Made by a program: the position numbers and the translations under genes. The notes beneath the pieces were generated by a model. That model saw only the letters and a program-made list of their open reading frames with translations. It did not search any database and had not been told where the DNA came from. From Rapidithrix thailandica (GTDB lineage Bacteria; Bacteroidota; Bacteroidia; Cytophagales; Flammeovirgaceae), in NCBI RefSeq assembly GCF_039710355.1, contig NZ_JBDKWZ010000004.1, positions 248,001-312,000 on the forward strand: a stretch of 64,000 nt of DNA. Direction: 5' to 3'. Positions 17,295 to 26,448 of this stretch are shown here, one piece after another (the first letter of the stretch is position 1; every line of letters starts with the position of its first letter).

Positions 17295-18893
17295 ATGAAA
17301 TGTAAATTTATCTATATACTCCTCTCTCTGTTTTTGTTGAGTGCTTGTCAGGATGATTTCCTGGACAGGACTCCGGGAGACCAAATCAGTTCCGAAATCT
17401 TTTTTACCCAGGAAAAGGACTTCCTGTTTGCGCTGAACGCGGTGTACGATGCTTTGGATGGGGAAGCCCTGCTTTGGTACGAATCCTGGACGGATAATGC
17501 CAAAACGAATCATTCCTGGAATCCCGGGTTTTATATGGCCCGTGGTAGTGGCGATGCCAGTGACGGTTTTGTGGCCAGTCAATGGGGCCGGTATTTTTCG
17601 GCCATCCAAGGAGCCAACCGGATTATCAATAATATCGACAAGCCGGAACATTTTGATCCGGATGTCAAAGCGGAAGTATTGGGACAAGCCAAATTTCTCA
17701 GGGCTTATTTTTACCATGAAGTAACCATGCTGTTTGGCAATGTGCCTTTGTTGTTGGAAAGCATTACTCCGGAAGAAGCAAAAGAGGTTAGCAAAACTTC
17801 TCAAACGGAAATTTTGAGTTTTCTGGCCCGGGAACTGAGTGAAGCGGAAGCGATGTTGCCGGTCAGCTATTCGGATACGGAGAAGGGTAGAGCTACCAAA
17901 GGGGCGGCTTTAGCTTTGAAAGCGCGGATTCTGTTGTTCAATCACAACTATGCGGAAGCTGCCGAGGCTGCCGAAGCGGTGATCAACTTGAATACCTACG
18001 AATTGTATCCGGACTATTTCAAATTGTTCACCAGCTATGAGGCGGAGTATTCCAATGAAAACGTATTTGATGCTCAATACAATGGGGAAGACAATGTAGA
18101 CAATTGGATCACCCAAAACTGGGCGGCCCAGTCCGGTGGGGGATGGAGTGTAACGACACCTACCCGTTCTCTGGTGGATGCCTATGAATGTACGGATGGC
18201 TTGCCGATAGATAAATCGCCTTTGTACGATTGGGAGAATCCTTACGAAAACCGCGATCCCCGGCTGGCCATGTCTATTTTGTATCCGGGTCGCGAGTGGT
18301 TAGGAGGGGTGTATAACACCGTGCCCGGTGCTACTTATCCGGGCAAGGATGTGGTGAACGGTGATGCTCTGGGAGATGGCTATGGCCAAGAGTGGAACAA
18401 AACCAAAACCGGGTACAACTGGTTGAAAAACTTGCGGTTGGAAGATTTGGGTACGGACAATGTCTGGGACGGAGCAGGCAATGTGTACCTGATCCGTTAT
18501 GCGGAAGTCTTATTGACGTATGCAGAAGCCAAAATTGAAGCGGGTAGTATTGATGCTTCCGTACTGGAGGCGATCAATACCGTCCGTGACCGGGCCGGAA
18601 TGCCAGCTGTCACCACCACGGATCAGGCCGCTTTGCGGGAGATTGTAAGAAGGGAACGGAGAGTGGAGTTGGCTTTTGAAGGTTTGAGATTGTTTGATAT
18701 CCGCAGGTGGAAGGTTGCCGAAGAAGTGTTGAATACCAAGGTGTTCGGGATTTATTATGTCAATACGGAGAGTGGAGAACGGGATTCTTTATTTGTAGAA
18801 GAAAGAAGTTTCAATAAGGAGAGGGATTATTTATGGCCGATTCCGCAAGAGGAAATCGATGTGAGTGGTATTGAACAGAACCCGGGATGGTAA
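17295..18893 (+). CDS. SusD-family nutrient-binding lipoprotein (RagB/SusD, first PUL)
   Basis: A 532-residue surface lipoprotein that caps the SusC barrel and binds the glycan. The start is ATG 17295 (MKCKFIYILLSLFLLSACQ), giving a clean lipobox LLSAC; the frame runs upstream to 17244, but those residues would spoil the signal. The SusD N-terminal pattern DDFLDRTPGDQISSEIFF, a TPR-like core (QGANRIINNI, GQAKFLRAYFYHEV, ALALKARILL) and the C-terminal IRYAEVLLTYAEAKIEAG and REIVRRERRVELAFEGLRLFDIRRWK are typical, as is the WPIPQEEIDVS end. It is the partner of the receptor directly upstream. Confidence 0.96.
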   Translation: MKCKFIYILLSLFLLSACQDDFLDRTPGDQISSEIFFTQEKDFLFALNAVYDALDGEALLWYESWTDNAKTNHSWNPGFYMARGSGDASDGFVASQWGRYFSAIQGANRIINNIDKPEHFDPDVKAEVLGQAKFLRAYFYHEVTMLFGNVPLLLESITPEEAKEVSKTSQTEILSFLARELSEAEAMLPVSYSDTEKGRATKGAALALKARILLFNHNYAEAAEAAEAVINLNTYELYPDYFKLFTSYEAEYSNENVFDAQYNGEDNVDNWITQNWAAQSGGGWSVTTPTRSLVDAYECTDGLPIDKSPLYDWENPYENRDPRLAMSILYPGREWLGGVYNTVPGATYPGKDVVNGDALGDGYGQEWNKTKTGYNWLKNLRLEDLGTDNVWDGAGNVYLIRYAEVLLTYAEAKIEAGSIDASVLEAINTVRDRAGMPAVTTTDQAALREIVRRERRVELAFEGLRLFDIRRWKVAEEVLNTKVFGIYYVNTESGERDSLFVEERSFNKERDYLWPIPQEEIDVSGIEQNPGW

Positions 18894-18914
18894 TATGAAT
18901 TTTTGTGTCTTCAG

Positions 18915-18950
18915 GGTGTATACAGTAAGAGTGTTTTTACTGTATACACC
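18915..18950. terminator. Perfect 14-bp hairpin after susD
   Basis: GGTGTATACAGTAA (18915-18928) pairs perfectly with TTACTGTATACACC (18937-18950) around an 8-base loop. It lies 22 bp after the SusD stop and 40 bp before the protease start. There is no U-tract on the plus strand, so it may end or stabilise the susCD message (an mRNA 3'-end structure), with the downstream gene transcribed less. It is not a classical intrinsic terminator. Confidence 0.55.
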
Positions 18951-18989
18951 TGGACATATAAGAAGTCTATGGTTTAAATCTCACCGACT

Positions 18990-21083
18990 ATGAGCCACTT
19001 ACGTCTTTTATTATTCTTTTCCTTTATTTTCAGTCATTGCTGTTTTTGGGGAACTAAAACAATGGCCCAGAATGCCATCGGTTGTGTGACCGACCAGGCA
19101 ATGGAGACGTTTTACAGATTACATCCTGATGTACAGCAGCACCGGAAAACCCGGTACAAAGTTCAGAAAAAACAGCTGGATGGGTGGAATAACAACTATA
19201 TCATCCCAGTGGTCTTTCATATCAATGATCCGGAAGATCCGCATAAGGTGACTATGGAGCAAATTCAGTCGGCTATGGAGATTCTGAACGAAGATTTTAA
19301 TGCGGCAAACCCGGACTTTTCCTGGATTGACCCGGACTTTGCCCCTTTGGCAGCCAATGTAGGGATAGAGTTTCGTTTGGCACGTTTCGATCCGGAAGGC
19401 AACCCAAGCACCGGAGTGACTTATCATACGAACAATTATACGGGAAGGGAACCGGATGGCCTGGGTTCTGCCATCAAAAAGGTAGCCTATTGGCCCGGAG
19501 AACACTATTTGAACATTTGGATTTGCGGAGAGGTGGAACAGAAAGGGGTACCGAACAATTCCGGTTGGGCCTTCTTGCCGGAAGATGCCGTTTTCGAAGC
19601 GGGACTTGACGGGATTGTATACAATTGGCGCTATTTGGGACGTCCCGGTGTGGGCTGTTCCGAAACGCAAGGGCAGGCACATATGTCGAGAGTGCTGACT
19701 CATGAGGTAGGGCATTATCTAGGATTGGAACATACTTTTAAAGGGGAATGCGATGACAGAGACGGGATTCCGGATACGCCTCCTACCAAGGTTCAGGAGG
19801 CGTGTGATAAAGAACATAGTCCTTGTGGGGTAAAGGCTAATGTGGAGAATTATATGGATTATTCTTCTTGTTCGAAAATGTTTACCAATGGACAGAAATA
19901 CCGGATGATGGAGGCACTGAACAGTGTGGTTGCTCAACGAAATTCTTTGTGGTCACCGGAAAACCTGGAAAATACTTTGGGAATCGGTTTGCAGGGGGCT
20001 TGGTTGGCTTTTTCCTCCACTTTCTTCCGTGAATCATTGGACAATGATGGGAGCATTGCCGATTCTGTCATCATCAGTTTGGAAGGAGTCGGTGCTTTTG
20101 TGGAAAACCAAGGCTTTTTAGCCGAAGGAATTCACTTTGACCTGTATCACCTTTCCGAAGGTTTGAATGCCAGGGCAGAAGTAGTAAACGATACGGCTGT
20201 TTTACTTACCTTACAGGGAAAAGCCATTCATCATATCAATACAGATGATGTTTTTAACTTGAAAATCGAATTCTATGAACAGGCTTTTCAAGAACCAACA
20301 GAGGTGTTGAATCCTGTGACGGATCAATTGATGATCAACTTTTACGATCCTTTTCAAATTGTCTATCAAAACATTCTGGATGTAAAAGTGAATGCTTCGG
20401 AAGCGGAAGAATATGCAGGGTTTTATTTAGGGGTCGGTAATGCCGAATATGCCATCCGGTACAATGATTTCGTCAAACAGTTTCAAATCGAAACGCATAA
20501 AAAAGAATTAGCCTGTTTCCCCGGTTCACTCAAGGTAGAGCCGTTGGCATACGGGGAAATGATTGACGGAATGCGTTCCTTTACCACTCCCAAGCCTTAT
20601 CCTGATTTGCATGAAGTCTACTCGGAAGCGTACCCGGACTGGAAGGGAAAGAAGGCGTATGTAGGGATCCGGTTTAACATCGGGAACGAAGTGCATTACG
20701 GTTGGTTACAAGTAGAAATTTCCAGAACCGGCCAACGGATGGCATTGCTGGATTATGCTTATCATGAAAAACCGGGAGAGGGGCTTTTTGCCGGTCAGAA
20801 AGAAGCCGGTCAGGTGCTGAGCAACGGAGACAAAAACAAACGGGAAGCCTTGTTTTCGGTTTACCCGAATCCCGGAAGCGGCCTGTATCAGTTGGAAGTG
20901 CCTGTTGGGGAAAGAGTTTTGGCGTATCAGGTGTATGATATGCGGGGAAAACGGCTCATTAGTCAAGCTTGGGATTTTTCGATACTTCCGGAAATTGATT
21001 TGAGGGGCTTTACCGGAGCTGCGTATGTTTTGGAAATTGTCACCCGGAAGGGATTTGTGAGAAAGAAAATTTTAAAATATTAA
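18990..21083 (+). CDS. Secreted M43 (pappalysin-like) metalloprotease with T9SS tail
   Basis: A 697-residue exported zinc protease. Residues ~1-26 form a signal peptide. The metzincin zinc motif is H238-E-V-G-H242-Y-L-G-L-E-H248, followed by ENYMDYSSCSKMFT with the Met-turn, as in the cytophagalysin/pappalysin M43 family. The middle region (~330-600) has no recognisable domain. The last ~75 residues are a type A type IX secretion sorting domain (SVYPNPGSGLYQLEV ... YQVYDMRGK ... ILKY), so the enzyme is exported across the outer membrane and probably attached to the surface. It lies between SusD and two glycosidase-like genes in the same direction. A protease inside a glycan locus suggests a glycoprotein substrate or processing of surface proteins; this is inference. 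Confidence 0.9.
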   Translation: MSHLRLLLFFSFIFSHCCFWGTKTMAQNAIGCVTDQAMETFYRLHPDVQQHRKTRYKVQKKQLDGWNNNYIIPVVFHINDPEDPHKVTMEQIQSAMEILNEDFNAANPDFSWIDPDFAPLAANVGIEFRLARFDPEGNPSTGVTYHTNNYTGREPDGLGSAIKKVAYWPGEHYLNIWICGEVEQKGVPNNSGWAFLPEDAVFEAGLDGIVYNWRYLGRPGVGCSETQGQAHMSRVLTHEVGHYLGLEHTFKGECDDRDGIPDTPPTKVQEACDKEHSPCGVKANVENYMDYSSCSKMFTNGQKYRMMEALNSVVAQRNSLWSPENLENTLGIGLQGAWLAFSSTFFRESLDNDGSIADSVIISLEGVGAFVENQGFLAEGIHFDLYHLSEGLNARAEVVNDTAVLLTLQGKAIHHINTDDVFNLKIEFYEQAFQEPTEVLNPVTDQLMINFYDPFQIVYQNILDVKVNASEAEEYAGFYLGVGNAEYAIRYNDFVKQFQIETHKKELACFPGSLKVEPLAYGEMIDGMRSFTTPKPYPDLHEVYSEAYPDWKGKKAYVGIRFNIGNEVHYGWLQVEISRTGQRMALLDYAYHEKPGEGLFAGQKEAGQVLSNGDKNKREALFSVYPNPGSGLYQLEVPVGERVLAYQVYDMRGKRLISQAWDFSILPEIDLRGFTGAAYVLEIVTRKGFVRKKILKY

Positions 21084-21095
21084 ATAGCAGTTCGA

Positions 21096-21126
21096 GACCT
21101 TCCAGGTTTCTGAAACCTGGAAGGTC
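21096..21126. repeat. Palindromic repeat, ACCTTCCAGGTTT type (copy 1)
   Basis: GACCTTCCAGGTTTC (21096-21110) and its exact inverted copy (21112-21126) form a 15-bp arm palindrome 13 bp after the protease stop. The same core recurs at 21241-21275 and, degenerate, at 49510-49541. It may act as a transcript end for the protease gene. Confidence 0.7.
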
Positions 21127-21240
21127 TTATCCCCATAGTATTTCTGTTTAATAAATTGTCACCCTCTTATAATTCTTGAACAGACCACTGGGCGTAAGCC
21201 AGGGTACATGTATGGCAATAAAGGAATTTGCATCCTCCAA

Positions 21241-21275
21241 GAAACCTTCCAGGTTTTTAAAACCTGGAAGGTTTC
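21241..21275. repeat. Palindromic repeat, ACCTTCCAGGTTT type (copy 2)
   Basis: Seventeen-base arms, GAAACCTTCCAGGTTTT (21241-21257) and its exact inverted copy (21259-21275), separated by a single base. It lies 48 bp before the next gene. Two perfect copies 145 bp apart suggest a dispersed palindromic repeat family rather than a gene-specific terminator. Confidence 0.7.
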
Positions 21276-21323
21276 GGCAGGGAGCTGTATTTTCAATGAA
21301 CTATCTAAATATAATTTTTATCA

Positions 21324-22811
21324 ATGAAATCACTTTTTAAGAATCCCTTGTGGATACTTCTGCTATGTTTCGCATGCACTTCACCGGAAGAAGAAAAACT
21401 CAAGGAAAAAGAACCTGATAAGGAGTCGAAAACGTTGAGGTTCACTTCTTCCAATGCCCGGCTCGAAAAGAGTTTTGATTGGGCCCGGAAAACGGCTTTA
21501 AGTTATGTAGGAGCAAGCACTGACCCGGTGGGACCCTGGTATGAAGCGGCTTTGCCCCAACGGGAGGCCTTTTGTATGCGGGATGTGGCGCATCAGACCA
21601 TCGGGGCGGAAATATTAGGATTGGGAGTACAGAACCAGAATATGTTGCACAAGTTTGCTAAAAATATTTCACAGTCTAAGGACTGGTGTTCTTTTTGGGA
21701 AATAAACCGCCAGGACCAACCGGCACCGGCAGACTATCGCAACGACAGGGAGTTTTGGTATAACCTGAATGCTAATTTTGATGTGGTCCAGGCCTGTTGG
21801 CGAACTTACCTATGGACAGGCAATCAAACCTATCTGGAGAATGCCGGATTTTTATATTTTTATGAAAAATCCTTGGATGAATATGCTGCACATTGGAAGC
21901 TGTTGCCGGAGGAAATTATGGAAAGGCCCCGGTACATGCATACTCCCGAACCCTTCGATACCCATGATAATTTTCATACATGCCGGGGCTTGCCCTCTTA
22001 TGTTGAAAATTTCAGGGAGATGACATGTAGTGCGGATTTGCTGGCGAGCCTTTACCAAGGCTACCGGAGTTATGCCCAATTATTAACCCATCGTGGAGAA
22101 AATCAAAGGAGTCAGGAGTACCTGACGAAGGCTGAAAGTTACCGTGCCTTGCTGGAAGAACGCTGGTGGGACGAAACACGACAACGCTATCATACCTTTT
22201 GGACAGAAAATGGAGACTTTGCTCAAGGAGAAGGAGAAACCATGATCTTATGGTTTGGAATTGCTCAAGATCCATCCCGGATTCGGGCCACTTTGAACAA
22301 CCTGTTTGCCAGAGATTGGAATGTAGAAAACATTTCCCACTTTCCTGCACTCTTGTCGCGGTATGGGTATTTTCCAAAAGCATTGGAATACATCTATTAT
22401 TTGACCGATCCTTCAACACCCCGGAGAGAGTACCCTGAAGTGTCTTTTGGGGTAATGGAAGGAGTGGTGGCAGGGTTGATGGGAATCGAACCGTATGCCC
22501 CCGAAAACCGGGTGGTTACCCGTCCCGGCCTTAGTTCCGAAACGGAGTCGGAGTGGATGCGAATTGAAAACCTCCCCGTTTTGAATACATACATTTCCGT
22601 AAAACATCATAATCAACAAAGAACAAGCTTCAAAAACCTGGGAGAAAAAAGCTTACAGTGGAAAGCGGTATTTCCGGGAACCTCTGAAACACTTGAAATA
22701 AACGGAAAGGCCGTAGGTACTATGACAGAAACTGACCCTTTGGGCAATCCTTATGTTTATGCGATAGTCACCGTACAGCCCGGAGAGGAGGCTGTTGCCG
22801 AGGCGAAATAA
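21324..22811 (+). CDS. Six-hairpin (alpha/alpha)6 glycosidase-like lipoprotein
   Basis: A 495-residue protein with a lipoprotein signal (LLLCFACTS), so it is membrane-anchored, probably periplasmic or surface. The body is rich in helices and aromatic residues and has the pattern of the six-hairpin glycosidase superfamily: QREAFCMRDVAHQTIGAEI, WYNLNANFDVVQACWRTYLWTG, YRALLEERWWDETRQRYHTF, and REYPEVSFGVMEGVVAGLMGIEP at the C-terminal end. A small beta domain occupies the last ~80 residues. Acidic residues near RDVAHQT and EGETMILWFG are candidate catalytic positions, not proven. It is in the same direction as and 133 bp upstream of a second six-hairpin gene. The CAZy family is not recognised; substrate unknown. 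Confidence 0.65.
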   Translation: MKSLFKNPLWILLLCFACTSPEEEKLKEKEPDKESKTLRFTSSNARLEKSFDWARKTALSYVGASTDPVGPWYEAALPQREAFCMRDVAHQTIGAEILGLGVQNQNMLHKFAKNISQSKDWCSFWEINRQDQPAPADYRNDREFWYNLNANFDVVQACWRTYLWTGNQTYLENAGFLYFYEKSLDEYAAHWKLLPEEIMERPRYMHTPEPFDTHDNFHTCRGLPSYVENFREMTCSADLLASLYQGYRSYAQLLTHRGENQRSQEYLTKAESYRALLEERWWDETRQRYHTFWTENGDFAQGEGETMILWFGIAQDPSRIRATLNNLFARDWNVENISHFPALLSRYGYFPKALEYIYYLTDPSTPRREYPEVSFGVMEGVVAGLMGIEPYAPENRVVTRPGLSSETESEWMRIENLPVLNTYISVKHHNQQRTSFKNLGEKSLQWKAVFPGTSETLEINGKAVGTMTETDPLGNPYVYAIVTVQPGEEAVAEAK

Positions 22812-22944
22812 TACAAGGATGTAGGAAGGGCAGTGTATATGTTCTAACCGTTTCCCTCAACCCTATGATGGTACCAATACAATGTCCGTAATAGGTTTTC
22901 AATCAATGATTTCAGAAGATATAATTTTTATTAATTCCATTTCA

Positions 22945-24996
22945 ATGAAAAAAACTATAAGCATCCTGATCGGGCTTTTTTTGTTTTTCCAAGCTTGTCA
23001 GCCAAGTGAACAACAGAAGAGTTCTCGAGAAGTGTTTGACACACAAGAAATTGATGCCGCTTTATCGGGCATGAAAAATCGTTGGAAGGAGCAAGGAGAT
23101 GCGATTGTTTGGGAGGTAAAAGATTCCCATACGGATCATTTGGAGTTTAGTGGGCGAAAGGTATCTGCTGTGGTGTACTACGGGGCCGACAGCACCGGAC
23201 AGTTGGTGTTACACCGCAGGGTAGTGTGGCCAATGCTGCGCACTATTCCGAATGATACACATGCCAGCTCCATTCATGATTTTGATTCGGAAATCAATCC
23301 CATATTGCGTATCAATGGAGAGGAGCTACATCGAGAGCAGCCTTTTGAAGTGAGTTTTAACGGCATCTTAACCCTTCGCTCCGAAACGGGGAAACATTTG
23401 GAAATTCAACGCCAACTTTCACCCAGTACCCACTTACCAGTGATTGTTGAAAAGATTACGTATAAAAATACAGGCGCCTCATCTATGGATTTGGAAATTG
23501 CTCCGGTGTATCAACAGGTCGAAACCGCGGAAGAGAAAGGAGTATCAGGAGCGTATGTATTTGAAGTCCGGTCGGATACCAGTGGTGTGTTTTCCCTGCA
23601 ACCTGGTGAAAGTTGCAGGGTAGGAATACAAATTGCCGGGCGGAAGGTCTCTACCGCGCCTTTGAAAGTCGGTGTCGAACAAGAATTAAGGCTTCGGGAA
23701 GGCTATTTGCGTTCGTTGCAAAACAAATTGGTGTTGGAATGTCCGGACCCGGTGTTGAACCAAATGTTTGCCTTTGCTAAAATTCGAGCAGCAGAAAGTA
23801 TTTTTGAAACGCAAGGCGGATTGATGCACGGTCCGGGGGGCACGCGTTATTATGCCGCCATTTGGGCCAATGACCAGGCAGAGTATATCAATCCTTTTTT
23901 TCCCTTTTTGGGAGACAGCACCGGCAATGCTTCTGCCATGAATTCATTCCGGCATTTTGCCCGGTTTATGAATGACGAATTCAAGCCGATTCCTTCTTCG
24001 ATTGTTGCCGAAGGAACGGATATCTGGAACGGTGCCGGCGACCGGGGAGACATGGCCATGATCGCTTATGGGGCTTCCCGGTTTGCTTTGGAAATGGGCC
24101 ATCCGGAAATAGCCGAAGAACTTTGGCCACTGATTAATTGGTGTCTGGAATATTTGGAAAGAAAGAAGACTCCGGAAGGAGTTTATGCTTCGGATACCGA
24201 TGAACTGGAAAACCGTTTCCCCGCAGGTAAAGCCAATTTGAGTACTGCGATGTTGACCTACGGTGCTTTGCGGAGTACCACCTATTTGTGTGAAGAGTTA
24301 GGTAAAAAAGAGGAAGCCGGCATTTTTGCCCAACGGGCAGACCAACTTAGGACTGATATAGAAGCGTATTTTGGTGCGGAGGTACAAGGCTATGCTACCT
24401 ACCGCTATTTTGAAGGAAATGATAAGCTGCGATCCTGGATCTGTATTCCTTTGACTATGGGAATGTTTGAACGGAAAGACGAAACCATCAGGGCCTTGTT
24501 ATCCCCTCACCTCTGGAGCAAGGATGGGGTGTATACCGAAGCCGGAAGCGATACCTTTTGGGACCGCTCGACCTTGTATGCATTCCGGGGGATTTTTGCC
24601 GCCGGAGAAGTGGAAACCGCTCTGAAATATTTTAAATATTATTCGCAAAAGCGACTGCTGGGAGAGCATGTTCCCTATGCCGTAGAAGCCTGGCCGGAAG
24701 GGAACCAACGTCACCTTTCGGCAGAAAGCGGTTTGTATTGCAGAGTAGTGACCGAAGGCCTTTTCGGAATCGAACCTACAGGCTTTCAGCAATTCAGCTG
24801 TCTTCCGCGCTTACCGGAAGCTTGGCCACAAATGCAATTAAAACAGGTGCAGGCTTTTGGAAGGTCATTTGATATCAATGTCTTCCGTGACGGAGAAAAG
24901 GTAAAAGTCGCAGTAACTGCGGATGGCGACACTAAAGTGAAAGAAGTGAAAGATAATACACCGGTAATGGTAGATCTTTCAAATCTGGGAAACTGA
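22945..24996 (+). CDS. Six-hairpin glycosidase-like lipoprotein with N-terminal beta domain
   Basis: A 683-residue lipoprotein (start ATG 22945, MKKTISILIGLFLFFQACQ; the upstream 21 codons of the open frame are ignored because this ATG gives a proper lipobox FFQAC). Residues ~30-260 are beta-rich and resemble the supersandwich domain that precedes many (alpha/alpha)6 glycosidases. Residues ~270-620 form the helical toroid: GGLMHGPGGTRYYAAIWANDQAEY, IVAEGTDIWNGAGDRGDMAMIAYGA, SDTDELENRF, SDTFWDRSTLYAFRGIF, YAVEAWPEGNQRHLSAESG. The WANDQAEY and EAWPEG segments hold likely catalytic acids. The closest themes are alpha-L-rhamnosidase or other six-hairpin enzymes, but the family cannot be fixed. 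It follows the neighbouring six-hairpin gene and ends at an intrinsic terminator. Confidence 0.7.
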   Translation: MKKTISILIGLFLFFQACQPSEQQKSSREVFDTQEIDAALSGMKNRWKEQGDAIVWEVKDSHTDHLEFSGRKVSAVVYYGADSTGQLVLHRRVVWPMLRTIPNDTHASSIHDFDSEINPILRINGEELHREQPFEVSFNGILTLRSETGKHLEIQRQLSPSTHLPVIVEKITYKNTGASSMDLEIAPVYQQVETAEEKGVSGAYVFEVRSDTSGVFSLQPGESCRVGIQIAGRKVSTAPLKVGVEQELRLREGYLRSLQNKLVLECPDPVLNQMFAFAKIRAAESIFETQGGLMHGPGGTRYYAAIWANDQAEYINPFFPFLGDSTGNASAMNSFRHFARFMNDEFKPIPSSIVAEGTDIWNGAGDRGDMAMIAYGASRFALEMGHPEIAEELWPLINWCLEYLERKKTPEGVYASDTDELENRFPAGKANLSTAMLTYGALRSTTYLCEELGKKEEAGIFAQRADQLRTDIEAYFGAEVQGYATYRYFEGNDKLRSWICIPLTMGMFERKDETIRALLSPHLWSKDGVYTEAGSDTFWDRSTLYAFRGIFAAGEVETALKYFKYYSQKRLLGEHVPYAVEAWPEGNQRHLSAESGLYCRVVTEGLFGIEPTGFQQFSCLPRLPEAWPQMQLKQVQAFGRSFDINVFRDGEKVKVAVTADGDTKVKEVKDNTPVMVDLSNLGN

Positions 24997-25053
24997 ATAG
25001 GTGACATAAGTAATTAATCTTTAACATTATTGGTTTGGTTCCAATTGCAAAAG

Positions 25054-25081
25054 CATCCGTCTTTTATGGGCGGGTGTTTTT
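25054..25081 (+). terminator. Intrinsic terminator ending the first PUL
   Basis: CATCCGTC (25054-25061) pairs with GGCGGGTG (25069-25076), including two G-U pairs, around TTTTATG; five T residues follow (25077-25081). It lies 58 bp after the last glycosidase-like gene, and its T-tract overlaps the stop codon of the convergent gene. Confidence 0.7.
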
Positions 25082-25562
25082 ATACTTGCGGTGCCGGAAG
25101 GGCTTTTAAATATGCAATATTGTCGGTGAGCCAACCTGAATGATACTTGGTCAGTTCAAACATAAAGGTAAATGCTTTGCCCTCATGGTTAATCACTTTT
25201 ACCAATTGTTGAGCGCGTTCACCATGGACGTCCAAAGCCATTAATTCGAAATGTTGACAGTTTAACAGCTCTTTACAAAATGAGTTTTTGAGCTGAAAGC
25301 TATATTGTTCCCAACCGCCATTTTGCCACTTTTGTTGAGGAGAGGTAAACTGATAAGCGTGTTGGATTCCTTTGTCGTCCAACGGGTTGGTTTGAAGTGC
25401 TTTTAGTTGCTGTTGAACTACATCCATGGGACTCAAGTCGGCCGGAGAAGTAGAAAGCGTATTTTGGGCGGTATGGGAAGTTAATATTATGCTTAAGATA
25501 ATGATGGCGACCACAAACATCAAGTGGACCAGAATTTTTGCGTGGGTTTTGGAATAACTCAT
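25080..25562 (-). CDS. DUF4864-like membrane-anchored protein
   Basis: About 160 residues with one N-terminal membrane anchor (ILVHLMFVVAIIILSIILTS) and a compact extracytoplasmic domain. The pattern PMDVVQQQLKALQTNPLDDKGIQHAYQFTSP is what makes DUF4864 the best guess; function unknown. An ATG also exists at 25577, but a -7 box on the minus strand at 25593-25586 predicts a start site near 25579, which would leave no leader; the ATG at 25562 (MSYSKTH) is therefore preferred. Convergent with the glycosidase-like gene. Confidence 0.7.
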   Translation of the reverse strand: MSYSKTHAKILVHLMFVVAIIILSIILTSHTAQNTLSTSPADLSPMDVVQQQLKALQTNPLDDKGIQHAYQFTSPQQKWQNGGWEQYSFQLKNSFCKELLNCQHFELMALDVHGERAQQLVKVINHEGKAFTFMFELTKYHSGWLTDNIAYLKALPAPQV

Positions 25563-25585
25563 AGCCTCACGGTTCATTAGAATGA

Positions 25586-25593
25586 CAAAGCTA
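25586..25593 (-). promoter_or_regulatory. -7 promoter box of the DUF4864-like gene
   Basis: On the minus strand TAGCTTTG (25593-25586) matches TAnnTTTG and lies 24 bases before the ATG at 25562. A -33 element is not evident. The position favours the inner start codon of the gene. Confidence 0.4.
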
Positions 25594-25875
25594 GTTGGAG
25601 GATTATAGGGTTGGTTTATCCGGTATTAGTAATTAGTAAAGTTGGTAATTTATGGGGAGTATCTTAATAACTAAAGATACGAAAAAATCAGAGAAGAGGA
25701 GAAATGTATTGAAAATGTGTTAACGATTATTATCAGTTCCCAGTAAAAAAAAGAAGACGTGGGTCTGAAAAAAGCAAAATCGTCAATACCAACAGAGGCT
25801 GTAAAAAAGGCCGGAATATCTCCTCCCGGATTTATGATACCCTACTCTCCTTCAATCCTTCCTTCCTTCAATCCT

Positions 25876-26265
25876 TCAACCTTCGAAAACCCCCGAAGGG
25901 ATCCTTTCCAGTGCATAGTTGTTGGCATTTCCTACATAGCTCCAGGCAGAAAGGGGAACCGGAGCAATTGCCGGACAGTTTACAGGAATTATTTGACGCA
26001 AGTATTCACTCTTTTCAGGGGCTGAGGGGTCATACCCTTCATAGCGGTCTAATGTCCGGAAAAGCATTTCCGGAGCGGTAGCTTCTGATAGTTGAAAAAT
26101 TTCCCCGTGTACTTGTTTTTCTGATTGCGGGTCGTATACGGCAATGGGGTAACCGAATTGCCAACGCACCAAATACATTCGTCCGGGAAAACTCCCTGTA
26201 CCAACAAATTGTGCCATCGGGTTGTGAAACGAAGATTGTAAGGTGCCATAAACGAATAAATACAT
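25876..26265 (-). CDS. Gamma-glutamylcyclotransferase-fold protein
   Basis: A 129-residue cytoplasmic protein of the GGCT/AIG2 fold. The opening MYLFVYGTLQSSFHN matches the family's YGTL substrate-binding motif, and Glu in LDRYEGYD is at the expected catalytic position. Such enzymes release 5-oxoproline from gamma-glutamyl amines or peptides. The start chosen is the codon at 26265; an upstream ATG at 26313 would add 16 residues not seen in the family. It is a single gene between the two PULs and appears unrelated to them. Confidence 0.85.
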   Translation of the reverse strand: MYLFVYGTLQSSFHNPMAQFVGTGSFPGRMYLVRWQFGYPIAVYDPQSEKQVHGEIFQLSEATAPEMLFRTLDRYEGYDPSAPEKSEYLRQIIPVNCPAIAPVPLSAWSYVGNANNYALERIPSGVFEG

Positions 26266-26448
26266 GAGTATGATTGGGGAATAAACCGGAGCCGAATACA
26301 TGAAAGAGAACAACCTTTTTTTAAAGGCCTGTATATTTCAAGAAAAGCCTGCTCCCTCAAAAATACAGATCTTTCAAAGGGAAAATACATAATTTTTTTA
26401 AATTTGGCCTTTAAACAAAATTGACTTGCCACAGAAGATACGTTGGTC

